Part shown: positions 33,073 through 40,858 of the stretch, piece by piece | Position numbering within the stretch: position 1 is the stretch's first letter | Layout: the number at the start of each line of letters is the position of its first letter | Source: Bacillota bacterium | GTDB lineage: Bacteria; Bacillota; Clostridia; Oscillospirales; Acutalibacteraceae | Length of the DNA stretch: 64,000 bases | Reading direction: 5' to 3' | Assembly: GCA_021769885.1 (NCBI GenBank) | Contig: JAETSA010000007.1 | Coordinates: 88,017 to 152,016 of the forward strand | The notes under the pieces: model-generated | The model's input: the letters and a program-made list of their open reading frames with translations, nothing else | What the model was told of the DNA's origin: nothing | Databases searched by the model: none | Position numbers and translations under genes: made by a program

Positions 33073-34839
33073 ATGAAAACCGTTTCTTTTTCTGATTTTA
33101 TCGGCAGTGATCAAAATGCAAAAAACGGCGACTGTGCCGTGGTGATGCAAAATGTGCTGGCGCAGATTCAGGCACTCGGCGAACCGTGCGTTTTAGAACT
33201 GCCCGAAGACGGTGAAATCCATATCTATAAGGATTTTTGCCCGGTTCGGGAGTACCACACCTCGAATACGGACAGTGTACGGTTCCCGAATAAGACCTTC
33301 GGGATTCTCCTGGAGGATATGGAAAATTTAACCGTCGAGGGGAACGGCTGTCGGTTTGTGTTTCACGGTGATATGTCCGCCTTGGGCGTCGTGCGCTGTA
33401 AAAACATCACGCTCCGCAATTTTTCCTGGGACTTTGAAAGCCCGACAACCTCACAGGTTACTGTAAAAGAATCCGGCAAAGGGTACGCCGTTTTTGAAGC
33501 GGCAAAGGGCTGTGATTTCGAAATCCGACACGGTAAAGTCCAATGGATTTGCAGTAAAAGTCCTTACACAGGCAAGCCTTATTACACACAGTATAACGCA
33601 CACAAAAGCTATTGCGTTGTGGGATTTGACCCCGAAACCAAAATACAGAGAAGATACCGTATCACGCAGTCCCCATTTTCACGTGCGCTGTTTTGCAAAA
33701 AGACGGGTACCGCCGAAATTCGGGTGCGCTATTTCGGCGATGCGCCCAAAGTATGGCAAAAAATCGGTATGGTTGCGCAAATGTGTGCTTCCCGTCAGCG
33801 CCCGACAGCAGGTGCATTCTTTTGGGAAAGCGAAAACATTACTGCCGACGGTATTACACCGCATTATCTGCACGGCTTCGGCTGGCTGACGCAGATGTGC
33901 AAAAACGTGGCGTTCAAAAACTGTCGGTTTGTACCGAATGCGGACGGTCGGCTTTGCACAAGCTATGCCGATTTGATTCACGTTTCGGGCGCAGGCGGCA
34001 AGGTAGAGATTGAAAACTGCACCTTTTCCCACGCGCATGACGACCCGATTAATATTCACGGCACATTCACCCGCGTAGAAAGCCGTGTGGATACAAACAC
34101 CCTTCGTCTGCGTTACGTGCACAAGCAGCAGGGCGGATTTCCGCAGTTCCACATCGGAGACGAGGTTGTTTTTTGTGCGCGGGATACCCTCGCCCCGCTC
34201 GGCGGCACGGAAGAAATCTTTACCGTAACCAAAGCAGGCGCACCCGGCGCGGACGGAAACGATATGAAAACGATGACGGTTGCCTTTGACAAGCCCCTGC
34301 CGTCGGAAATCTGCGACAAAATTGCCGCCGAACCGAAATATGTTGCCGAAAACGTCACCTATACGCCCGAAGTCACAGTGCGCGGATGTACCTTTGATTC
34401 CATTCCGACGCGCGGCATTCTCTGCACCACCCGCAAAAAGGTCTTGATTGAAAACAATCGCTTCGACCATATGGCAATGGCGTGTATTTTCATTTCGAAT
34501 GACTCCAACGAGTGGTATGAATCGGGACCTGTACGCGATATGACGATTCGAAACAACGAATTTTTCATCCGCGAAACGGGGCAGACCGAGTGGAACGACG
34601 CCCCTGCGGTATATGTGCATCCCGTTGTCAAGGGCGGCAAGCTGCCCGAAACACCTGTGCATAAAAATATCACGATTGAAAACAATACCGTTCACTTGTT
34701 CCACGACCGCGCATTTGTAGTGGAAAGCGTGGAAAATCTGACGATTCAAAACAACAGAATCATTCGTGAATCGAGTGAAACAGGCAACGTGTGCGCCATC
34801 ACCGCCTGCCAAAATGTAAACTGCGATATACAGGAGTGA
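33073..34839 (+). CDS. GH110-like right-handed beta-helix glycosidase
   Basis: 588 aa from the ATG at 33073 (AAGGAG 9 bp away; the ATG at 33067 is too close). The repeated pattern VEGNGCRFVFHG, VRCKNITLRNFSWDFESP, MCKNVAFKNCRF, VEIENCTFSHAHDDPINIHGTF and VLIENNRFDHM marks a parallel beta-helix. The HDDPINIHG segment and LHGFGWLTQMC match alpha-1,3-galactosidases of family GH110, where the acidic pair is catalytic; a beta-barrel insertion near 360-430 also fits. No signal peptide, so the enzyme seems cytoplasmic. Activity on blood-group B or linear alpha-1,3-galactose is inference. Confidence 0.8.
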   Translation: MKTVSFSDFIGSDQNAKNGDCAVVMQNVLAQIQALGEPCVLELPEDGEIHIYKDFCPVREYHTSNTDSVRFPNKTFGILLEDMENLTVEGNGCRFVFHGDMSALGVVRCKNITLRNFSWDFESPTTSQVTVKESGKGYAVFEAAKGCDFEIRHGKVQWICSKSPYTGKPYYTQYNAHKSYCVVGFDPETKIQRRYRITQSPFSRALFCKKTGTAEIRVRYFGDAPKVWQKIGMVAQMCASRQRPTAGAFFWESENITADGITPHYLHGFGWLTQMCKNVAFKNCRFVPNADGRLCTSYADLIHVSGAGGKVEIENCTFSHAHDDPINIHGTFTRVESRVDTNTLRLRYVHKQQGGFPQFHIGDEVVFCARDTLAPLGGTEEIFTVTKAGAPGADGNDMKTMTVAFDKPLPSEICDKIAAEPKYVAENVTYTPEVTVRGCTFDSIPTRGILCTTRKKVLIENNRFDHMAMACIFISNDSNEWYESGPVRDMTIRNNEFFIRETGQTEWNDAPAVYVHPVVKGGKLPETPVHKNITIENNTVHLFHDRAFVVESVENLTIQNNRIIRESSETGNVCAITACQNVNCDIQE

Positions 34840-34844
34840 CTGTA

Positions 34845-35039
34845 ATGGACGTTCGTGTCGGAGACCTTTTGGAAATGAAAAAACCGCACCCCTGCGGCAG
34901 CAAGCAATTTGCCGTTTTGCGTGTCGGTATGGACTTTCGTCTGCGCTGTACGGCGTGCGGACGCGAGGTGATGGTGCCGCGCGTCAAGATTGAAAAAAGC
35001 ATTAAAAAAATAATACGGAAAGATGAAGAAACAGAATGA
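34845..35039 (+). CDS. DUF951 small zinc-binding-like protein
   Basis: 64 aa. [45 protein letters not shown] is the standard DUF951 pattern, with a Cys-Gly and a CxxC pair likely to hold zinc. AGGAGTG lies 7 bp before the ATG, overlapping the end of the upstream gene. The stop overlaps the prfA start by 4 bp, so translation with prfA is coupled. Function is unknown; in Firmicutes it is often near translation or chromosome-partition genes. Confidence 0.93.
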   Translation: MDVRVGDLLEMKKPHPCGSKQFAVLRVGMDFRLRCTACGREVMVPRVKIEKSIKKIIRKDEETE

Positions 35040-36106
35040 TTGAAAAATTAGAGGGCATTGAAGAGCGTTTGTCTGCAATCAACGAACAGCTTTGCGATCC
35101 GTCGGTTGTGTCCGACCAAAAGTTGTACGCCTCGCTGATGAAAGAGGCAAAGCATTTGACACCGATCGTCGAAACCTTTGCCGCTTACAAAAAGATAAAA
35201 TCCGCAAACGAGCAAGCGCGCGAATTGCTGAATGAAAGCGGCACGGACCGCGAGCTTCGGCAAATGGCACAGGAAGAATTTGAAGAAACCGCAGCAAAGC
35301 TGGAGACCTTACACGAAGAATTAAAGATTCTGCTGCTCCCGCGCGACCCGAACGATGACAAAAACGTGATTGTGGAAATCCGCGGCGGTGCAGGCGGTGA
35401 AGAAGCGGCGCTGTTTGCCGCGTCGCTTTATCGTATGTATTCGATGTACGCCGAAGCAAAGGGCTTTAAAATTGAGTTGATTAACGCAAACGAAACCGAG
35501 CTCGGCGGATTTAAGGAAATCAGCTTTACCGTGGAAGGCGACGGCGCATATTCACGGCTGAAATTCGAAAGCGGCGTGCACCGCGTCCAGCGCGTACCCG
35601 AAACCGAAAGTCAGGGGCGTGTGCATACCTCTACCGCGACGGTAGCGGTACTCCCCGAGGCGGAAGAAGTGGAATTTGAGCTGAATCCCGCCGATTTGCA
35701 AATCGATGTGTTCCGTTCCAGCGGTGCGGGTGGGCAAAAGGTCAACAAAACCTCGTCTGCCATCCGTGTGACGCATTTGCCCACGGGTATGGTTGTGGAG
35801 TGTCAGGACGAACGCAGTCAGCACAAAAACAAGGACAAGGCACTTAAGGTTCTGCGTTCCCGCCTTTATGAAATCGAACGCGCCAAGCACGACGCCGAAA
35901 TCGCAGGCGAGCGCCGCAGTCAGGTCGGCACGGGTGACCGCAGTGAACGCATCCGCACCTACAATTACCCGCAGGGACGCGTGTCCGACCACCGCATCGG
36001 ACTGACGCTTTACAAGATTGAGCAGATTCTGAACGGCGACCTTGACGAAATTATTGACGCACTGATTACGGCAGATACTGCCGAAAAACTAAAATCGGCA
36101 ACATAA
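35036..36106 (+). CDS. prfA: Peptide chain release factor 1
   Basis: 356 aa. Recognises UAA and UAG and triggers peptidyl-tRNA hydrolysis. The GGQ motif is in [22 protein letters not shown], the following [12 protein letters not shown] is the methylation-site region, and the N-terminal helical domain is complete. The tripeptide anticodon region lies in [24 protein letters not shown] strong terminator lies 17 bp past the stop. Confidence 0.98.
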   Translation: MIEKLEGIEERLSAINEQLCDPSVVSDQKLYASLMKEAKHLTPIVETFAAYKKIKSANEQARELLNESGTDRELRQMAQEEFEETAAKLETLHEELKILLLPRDPNDDKNVIVEIRGGAGGEEAALFAASLYRMYSMYAEAKGFKIELINANETELGGFKEISFTVEGDGAYSRLKFESGVHRVQRVPETESQGRVHTSTATVAVLPEAEEVEFELNPADLQIDVFRSSGAGGQKVNKTSSAIRVTHLPTGMVVECQDERSQHKNKDKALKVLRSRLYEIERAKHDAEIAGERRSQVGTGDRSERIRTYNYPQGRVSDHRIGLTLYKIEQILNGDLDEIIDALITADTAEKLKSAT

Positions 36107-36123
36107 CCGAATGACGCGAAAAT

Positions 36124-36161
36124 CACCCCGCGCAAAACGATTTTGTGTTTTGCGCGGGGTG
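36124..36161 (+). terminator. prfA terminator
   Basis: Stem CACCCCGCGCAAAAC / GTTTTGCGCGGGGTG with a short loop and a T-rich tail. Confidence 0.92.
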
Positions 36162-36294
36162 TCTATATTTAATATTTTTTCAAAACGGCAGGCTTTCACG
36201 CCCGTCATTGGGTTGCGCTGTTCTGTCATTCTGAGCCGCAGGCGAAGAATCTCACATAGAACAAAGTAAATTTCACAATCGGCAGGGCGTGGGG

Positions 36295-36325
36295 GTGCAG
36301 GTCTTCGGTGGAGATCTCTGCATAC
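36295..36325 (+). repeat. Truncated type 2 covarying-stem module (copy E)
   Basis: Only the 5' part remains. The first stem reads GTCTTC-GGT-GGAGAT, still pairing through two G-T(U) wobbles, then TCTGCATAC breaks off. Confidence 0.75.
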
Positions 36326-36337
36326 ATTTGATTCGCG

Positions 36338-36390
36338 CGTAGGGACGGACGTCCCGTCCGTCCGCGGGCGATTCGTGAATCGCCCCTACG
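36338..36390. repeat. 53-bp double-hairpin unit
   Basis: CGTAGGG start, hairpin GGACGGAC-GTCC-CGTCCGTCC-like, GCGGG junction, hairpin GGGCGATTC-GTG-AATCGCCC, CTACG end. Same length as the units at 45408 and 51999. Confidence 0.85.
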
Positions 36391-36535
36391 GGTGTAGGGA
36401 ACGACCGATGACGCGTTCCGCAAATTCAGCGTGATGTAAATTTGATTTACAAATTGTAGGGGTCGCTGTTCTCAGCGACCCGCGGGCGAACGCAGTTCGC
36501 TCCTACGGGGTGTGCAGATTTTGCGGGCGGATGAA

Positions 36536-36596
36536 GTTACGGCTTCGCCATTACCCTTTTGTCTGCTTCGCAGACATTTCCCCTAATAGGGGAATC
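36536..36596 (+). repeat. Three-hairpin module (copy 3) inside a hairpin loop
   Basis: Stem TGTCTGC-TTC-GCAGACA and TTCCCCTA/TAGGGGAA. Immediately flanked by GGGCGGATGA and TCATCCGCCC, the two arms of a standard unit hairpin. Confidence 0.85.
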
Positions 36597-36748
36597 TTCA
36601 TCCGCCCCTACGGGTTTGTGTTTCGACGTTTGGTTGTTCTGATTTTTCACTTGCTCGGGCGCTTCGTGAAGCGCCCCTACAATTTATGCAAGCTTGTCAT
36701 TCTGCGCGCGTAGGGACGGACATCTTGTCCGTCCGCGGGCGGATGAGG

Positions 36749-36813
36749 GTGCGGGTGTCCAGTGGACACCTCTAAGCGAAGCTTAGAAGCACCGACCGAG
36801 CCGGCAGGCGAGA
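36749..36813 (+). repeat. 65-bp covarying-stem module, type 1 (copy F)
   Basis: Stems GTGTCC-AGT-GGACAC and TCTAAGC-GAA-GCTTAGA, constant tail GCACCGACCGAGCCGG; flanked by GGGCGGATGAGG and CGCCGCCCC. Confidence 0.88.
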
Positions 36814-36910
36814 ACGCCGCCCCTACGAATTGTGCATCGCCATTGGTTTGTACGAATTTTGCGGGCAAACACAGTTCGCCCCTACTGCTGTCTTTTTATA
36901 TACTGACGGT

Positions 36911-37639
36911 TTAGGTACTGCAAAATGCTTCAATCGCGCGGCAAACAAAATCTGCCGTGCCTTTGCCGCCGGCTTTGTCAATCGTTTCAGTAAAATCGCC
37001 GCCCCCGGCGTACATTTTTCCGAGGTTTTGCAACATTTCGTCGGAACAGGCATAAAAGTGCACTGTGATAAAATCCTGCAATTTTTTCACTTGCTTCTGC
37101 ACAAGGTCGGATGCGGGCGGCAAGGCCTGCATGGCACCAAATTCCGTGAACAGTGCCATCATCCGTTCGGACAGTGTTTTTGTTTCTGCCGCTGTGCGTC
37201 CTTTTGATTTCTCCGCAAATTCCTTGTACGCCGCCGTTTGCCCCCAAGTGGCTTTGGCTTCTGCGGCGTATTCATCGAGTTTGCTTGTATCAAATGCTGT
37301 AAAATCCATTTCTTTCACTCCTATCGCTTTGATTCCACGGGCAAAAAGGATTAGATTTTCCAAATGCTCTTTTTTGAGCGTCAACAGAGCAATCTGCTGT
37401 TCCAGTGCCTTGTTACGGTCAAAATCAGGGCTTTCGAGAATCGCTTTTATTTCCTTTAACGGGAATTTCAATTCACGGAACAGTAAAATCTGCTGCAAAC
37501 GTTCCAGTGCTGTATCGTCATACAGTCTGTACCCTGCCTCTGTAACTGCCGTCGGCTTCAGCAGTCCGATTGCATCGTAATGGTGCAGTGTGCGCACACT
37601 GACCCCTGTGAATTTGCTGACTTCTTTTACGGTTCTCAT
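36911..37639 (-). CDS. MerR-family regulator with TipAS-like C-terminal domain
   Basis: 242 aa. N-terminal winged helix MRTVKEVSKFTGVSVRTLHHYDAIGLLKP with the following coiled coil (LEQQIALLTLKKEHLENLI). From about residue 115 a helical TipAS-like domain, YAAEAKATWGQTAAYKEFAEKSKGRT, that in relatives binds thiopeptide antibiotics. Its own promoter has the 19-bp spacer that MerR activators need, so it is probably autoregulated. No obvious co-regulated efflux gene is adjacent. Ligand is unknown. Confidence 0.93.
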   Translation of the reverse strand: MRTVKEVSKFTGVSVRTLHHYDAIGLLKPTAVTEAGYRLYDDTALERLQQILLFRELKFPLKEIKAILESPDFDRNKALEQQIALLTLKKEHLENLILFARGIKAIGVKEMDFTAFDTSKLDEYAAEAKATWGQTAAYKEFAEKSKGRTAAETKTLSERMMALFTEFGAMQALPPASDLVQKQVKKLQDFITVHFYACSDEMLQNLGKMYAGGGDFTETIDKAGGKGTADFVCRAIEAFCST

Positions 37640-37661
37640 TCCGTTCGCCTCCCGTGTAACA

Positions 37662-37692
37662 ATAGTAAACTATGACACAACGTCAGAGTCAA
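37662..37692 (-). promoter_or_regulatory. MerR-type promoter with 19-bp spacer
   Basis: Minus strand -35 TTGACT (37687-37692) and -10 TACTAT (37662-37667) with a 19-bp spacer that holds an imperfect dyad CTCTGAC...GTCATAG. This long spacer is the hallmark of MerR-activated promoters. Confidence 0.85.
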
Positions 37693-37702
37693 GAGAATTT
37701 TA

Positions 37703-37786
37703 AAAAAATACAAAAAATGGGCAGTACGCGAATCCTTCTGCAGGTTCTTTTCGAACTGCACAACGGATAAAGTGCGCAACCTGCCC
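37703..37786 (-). terminator. Probable rtcB terminator
   Basis: Outer stem GGGCAG/CTGCCC with GCG/CGC extension and an inner GCAGGTTC...GAACTGC hairpin; on the minus strand it is followed by ATTTTTTG and a further T run. Confidence 0.6.
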
Positions 37787-38995
37787 CTACTCTGCGGCTT
37801 TAAAGTTATAAATGGGCTTTAAGTGTGTGAGAATTTCGGCGGTGGATTGGATATTTTCGACAATCTCGTCCATATTTTTATACGCCATCGGGGACTCGTC
37901 AAGGGTGGCGGCGTTGACACACGTGGTGTAAATGCCCTGCATTTGTGCCTCATACTCCGCCAAGGTCAGCTTTTCGAATGCGGCGGAACGGGACAGCAAC
38001 CGTCCCGCGCCGTGCGGCGCGGAGTGGTTCCACTCTGCGTTGCCTTTGCCGCGGCAGAGTAAGCTGCCGTCGCGCATATTGATCGGAATCAGCAGTTTTT
38101 CGCCCCGTTTTGCAGAAACTGAGCCTTTGCGCAGTACCCGCTCCTCCACATCGATATAATTGTGCACGGTATGGAACGTTTCTTTCGCTTCGAATCCCGT
38201 TTTTTCCAGCAGTATTTCCGCCATTTTTTCGCGGTTGCGGCGGGCAAACGCCTGACAAATATCAATATCGTGCAGATAATCCTCCATAAATGTACCGTAC
38301 AGATAGCAAAGCTCGGCAGGCATAGTCGGCTCTTTTGCCGCCCAGCTCTTTTCAAGTGCCTTGAGTGTGGACTGAATCTCGCTTCTGCGCCCGTCCGCCT
38401 TGTAGGTGCGAATAATCTCCTCACGCCGGTTGAAATACTCTTCCTTGCCGCAGTTCAAATCCACGGCAATGCTTTGATAATGCCGCGCGACCTGTGTACC
38501 GAGGTTGCGGCTTCCGGAGTGGATAATCAAATATTTATTGCCGTCTTTATCCGAATCGACCTCAATAAAATGATTGCCGCCGCCGAGCGTGCCGAGGCTT
38601 CTTTCCAGCCGCTTCGACTCCTTCAGATTCCGATAACAGCGCAACACCGTGAGGTCAAAACGCTCCTGTCTGCCCTCCCACACGTTTCTGCCGCTCGGGA
38701 TAAAATGCGCCGCCGCATCCAACGCTTCGAAGTCGATTTCGACCTGCCCGAGCGCCACGGTGTACATCCCGCAGCCGATATCTACGCCCACCATATTGGG
38801 CACGACCTTGTCGGTAATCGTCATGGTTGTGCCGATGGTACAGCCCTTACCTGCGTGCACATCGGGCATAATGCGGATTTTGGAATCGGCAAACGCCGAC
38901 TCGTTGCACACCGCCGCAATCTGCGCATAGGCATTCTCCTCTAACGCATCTGTATAGCAAACAGCGGTGTTATACTTTCCAACAATCTCTATCAT
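37787..38995 (-). CDS. rtcB: RNA-splicing ligase RtcB
   Basis: 402 aa. GTP- and Mn-dependent ligase that joins 2',3'-cyclic-phosphate or 3'-phosphate RNA ends to 5'-hydroxyl ends. Metal ligands and motifs: MPDVHAGKGCTIGTT (about 43-57), MVGVDIGCGM (about 68-77), LGGGNHFIEVD and IIHSGSRNLGTQVARHY. The guanylylated histidine is in SAPHGAGRLLSRS near residue 330. Length is slightly short but complete. It lies 13 bp after the slipin gene and is the last gene of the cluster headed by two WYL proteins. No archease or RtcA is adjacent. Confidence 0.97.
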   Translation of the reverse strand: MIEIVGKYNTAVCYTDALEENAYAQIAAVCNESAFADSKIRIMPDVHAGKGCTIGTTMTITDKVVPNMVGVDIGCGMYTVALGQVEIDFEALDAAAHFIPSGRNVWEGRQERFDLTVLRCYRNLKESKRLERSLGTLGGGNHFIEVDSDKDGNKYLIIHSGSRNLGTQVARHYQSIAVDLNCGKEEYFNRREEIIRTYKADGRRSEIQSTLKALEKSWAAKEPTMPAELCYLYGTFMEDYLHDIDICQAFARRNREKMAEILLEKTGFEAKETFHTVHNYIDVEERVLRKGSVSAKRGEKLLIPINMRDGSLLCRGKGNAEWNHSAPHGAGRLLSRSAAFEKLTLAEYEAQMQGIYTTCVNAATLDESPMAYKNMDEIVENIQSTAEILTHLKPIYNFKAAE

Positions 38996-39008
38996 AAAAA
39001 TTTCCTTT

Positions 39009-40103
39009 CTATCTTTTTTGTACGAGCCCCGCCAGCTGGGAGAGAATATCGCCGCCGTTCAGGTTGATATTGCCGACATTCTCGCAAATTCGCTCGATGT
39101 ACTCCAATTCTTTGAGCCTGTAAAGTGTCTGATTTTCGTCCATCAGCTTCGCGGTATTGAGCAGAGAGCGTGTCGAGGCGACCTCCTCGCGGCGGGTAAT
39201 GACGTTCGCCTGCGCACGTTTTTCCGCGACGAGCACGGTGTTCATAATCTCGCGAATCTCGCCCGGCAGGATGATATCCTTTACACCCGCGTCGGCAATT
39301 TCTATAAACAGAGACGCTTCCTTCGCCTTGAGTGCTTCTAACACATACTGCGACATCTGCTCTTTATTTTCTAAAATTTCATCGAGCTTATACTTACCTA
39401 CATAGGTGCGCAATGCCAGCTGTGCCGCCACGTGCAGCTGCTCGGAAAAATCGTCGATTTCGGTTAAAATCTGCACGCAGTCCGTCACGCGGTAACTGCA
39501 CACAAAATTGATGCGCAGGGAGACCTTATCCTGGGTAAGGATTTCCTGTCCTGTAATATCCATCTGCGTCAGACGCATATCCACAAAACCCGCTTCCACC
39601 CTCGTACCGTTTTTCCAGAAGTAATATGTACCCGCATCTAAAATACGAATGAACTTTCGGTCAAAATACAGACGCGCCTTTTGAAATTCCGATACCTCGA
39701 TTTTGGTGTAATAGGTCGTGGGGATTTTAGAAAAGATGTAGGTCGGCACGTCGGGAGAAACCTCGGGTGTGGAGATATCCACGATTTCAAAGGTGTGCAC
39801 CTTATCTACCGCCCAAAAAGCATATTTCCCGCGGCGCAGTACGGATTGAAATTTGCCGTCTTCAAAATGCAGTGCCAATTCCCGATCGCCGACCTCCACA
39901 ACAGAAGCAAGCTTCGCCACCGCAGGGTCGCGGAGCAGTGTGTCAAGCGTGGCACGCAGAGAGTCAATCGGTAATTCCAATTCCGCGATTTCGATTTGCT
40001 GTCCGCCGAAAGCATAATATTTCCCGGCCGACAACAGCTTCACATATTTCCCGTTTTTAAAGAGAAAGCCCTTTTGATTTTCATTGATAATCACTTTACG
40101 CAT
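39009..40103 (-). CDS. Slipin / SPFH (band 7) domain protein
   Basis: 364 aa from the ATG at 40103, with GGAGGT about 9 bp upstream. An N-terminal region of about 130 residues (MRKVIINENQKGFLFKNGKYVKLLSAGKYYAF) contains two short repeats of an FxNGKYVKLLxAGKYYFW type (second near LDAGTYYFWKNGTRV). The SPFH core follows (MDITGQEILTQDKVSLRINF...DFSEQLHVAAQLALRTYVGKYKLDEIL), with the coiled-coil flotillin-like region VLVAEKRAQANVITRREEVASTRSLLNTAKLM. No membrane helix is obvious. Slipin-RtcB adjacency recurs in bacteria and suggests a role in RNA repair under stress. Confidence 0.92.
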   Translation of the reverse strand: MRKVIINENQKGFLFKNGKYVKLLSAGKYYAFGGQQIEIAELELPIDSLRATLDTLLRDPAVAKLASVVEVGDRELALHFEDGKFQSVLRRGKYAFWAVDKVHTFEIVDISTPEVSPDVPTYIFSKIPTTYYTKIEVSEFQKARLYFDRKFIRILDAGTYYFWKNGTRVEAGFVDMRLTQMDITGQEILTQDKVSLRINFVCSYRVTDCVQILTEIDDFSEQLHVAAQLALRTYVGKYKLDEILENKEQMSQYVLEALKAKEASLFIEIADAGVKDIILPGEIREIMNTVLVAEKRAQANVITRREEVASTRSLLNTAKLMDENQTLYRLKELEYIERICENVGNINLNGGDILSQLAGLVQKR

Positions 40104-40114
40104 TCTATTGTACC

Positions 40115-40600
40115 TCCAAAGGTGAATTTTCATAGTTAGACAGCTAAGACAGCTGTGCATAGAATATAAGCGGCCGCGTATTTCAGTGCGCGCGTTCTAA
40201 GGCGGAAAGATAGCCTTTTGGTCTTAGAACTTGACGCACGGTATCCGTACACGGGCAAGGCTTGCATCCTACTGCCGCCGTGACAGTCGAACTGTTTTTA
40301 CGGCGGCGGCACAGCTGTGCTCGTTTTGCTTGCCCTGCGGGCAAAAACCAAACCACTGGCGATATGCCGACTGAATCGGCACACGGCGGGATTCGAACCC
40401 GCGATAGAGTGACCGACCTCGGTCACGGGGGACGGGACTGGACAGGTCCTAAAAGCAGAGCGTGATTCTCTGCACATCACGCAAGGTCTCTTCGGCATAC
40501 ACTTCGGCAGAGCCTTGTGCACCGCAGTGAAAGTATGTTGCATCCAAACACTTGCATTCAAACACCCGCTTGAAGTAACCTTGCAAGCATATTTTACCAA
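40115..40600 (-). ncRNA. Structured RNA region with a tRNA T-arm-like hairpin
   Basis: Non-coding stretch between the WYL terminator and slipin. On the minus strand, in order: CAAGG-CTCT...AGAG-A-CCTTG, GCAGAG-AATCACG-CTCTGC (a seven-base loop), GTGACC-GAGGTC-GGTCAC, then GCGGG-TTCGAAT-CCCGC, which is exactly a T arm. A TGCCGA-TTCAG-TCGGCA hairpin follows, then GCCGCCGT...ACGGCGGC with an inner ACAGT/ACTGT stem, and a GTTCTAAG...CTTAGAAC hairpin. No matching 5' acceptor strand or CCA is visible, so it is tRNA-like, not a tRNA. It may be one or several RNAs and may also lead into the slipin mRNA. Confidence 0.65.
40538..40565 (-). promoter_or_regulatory. Tandem 14-bp direct repeat, candidate operator
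   Basis: Two abutting copies of GTGTTTG(A/G)ATGCAA on the minus strand, just downstream of the candidate promoter of the RNA region. A site for one of the neighbouring WYL proteins is possible. Confidence 0.5.
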
Positions 40601-40614
40601 TCTCCCGAATGCAA
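40586..40614 (-). promoter_or_regulatory. Candidate promoter of the structured RNA-slipin-rtcB unit
   Basis: Minus strand -35 TTGCAT (40609-40614), 17-bp spacer, -10 TATGCT (40586-40591). It lies directly after the upstream terminator. Confidence 0.65.
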
Positions 40615-40619
40615 AACAC

Positions 40620-40655
40620 GGAAAAAAAGCTGCGAACTCAAAAAAGTTCACAGCT
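40620..40655 (-). terminator. Terminator of the HAD-WYL-WYL operon
   Basis: Minus-strand stem AGCTGTGAAC/GAGTTCGCAGCT (with TTTTTT loop) followed by seven T residues. The 29-bp hairpin sequence is duplicated exactly at 40847-40875, where it overlaps the WYL stop codon. Confidence 0.85.
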
Positions 40656-40846
40656 TGAGTGTGTCGAAAAAGTAAGTTTTGCTCCCCTTGTCAGGGGTGA
40701 CTCCCCACGGTGTGGGAAGATGTCGCGAAGCGAGACTGAGGGGTAGTCAGAAAGCTTGATTTATTCGGATTTCTCTCCCTCCGTCACGCGCTTTGCGCGT
40801 GCCACCTCCCTCGTCAGAGGGAGGAAAATAAGGTTTTCAACAGATT
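40656..40846 (+). mobile_element. MITE-like element next to the WYL terminator (copy 2)
   Basis: About 191 bp. It begins GTGTGTCGAAAAAGT and ends AAGGTTTTCAACAG, closely matching copy 1 at 6919-7122 in both ends and in the first interior hairpin (CTCCCCAC-GGT-GTGGG). It lacks one interior hairpin pair and carries a different one (GTCACGCGC...GCGCGTG). It lies between two exact 29-bp copies of the terminator hairpin. Confidence 0.75.
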
Positions 40847-40858
40847 AAAGCTGCGAAC

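Larger units (their letters stand above)
36162..36910. repeat. Large hairpin-repeat cluster between prfA and the MerR gene
   Basis: About 750 bp without a gene. In order: a CATTCTGAGC repeat (36223-36275), a truncated type 2 module (36295-36325), a complete 53-bp unit (36338-36390), further GGGTCGCTG and GGGCGAAC hairpins, a three-hairpin module inside a GGGCGGATGA hairpin (36536-36596), a GGGCGCTTC hairpin, and a type 1 module (36749-36813). Confidence 0.78.

Noticed and set aside
33679..34812. A 377-codon frame antisense to the GH110-like gene
   Set aside because: Cysteine/histidine-rich shadow translation without family features; the sense frame shows a regular beta-helix pattern.
40381..40420. 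A genuine tRNA gene at the T-arm-like hairpin
   Set aside because: The T arm is perfect, but there is no complementary acceptor 5' strand, no normal anticodon loop (six bases, GAGGTC) and no D arm.
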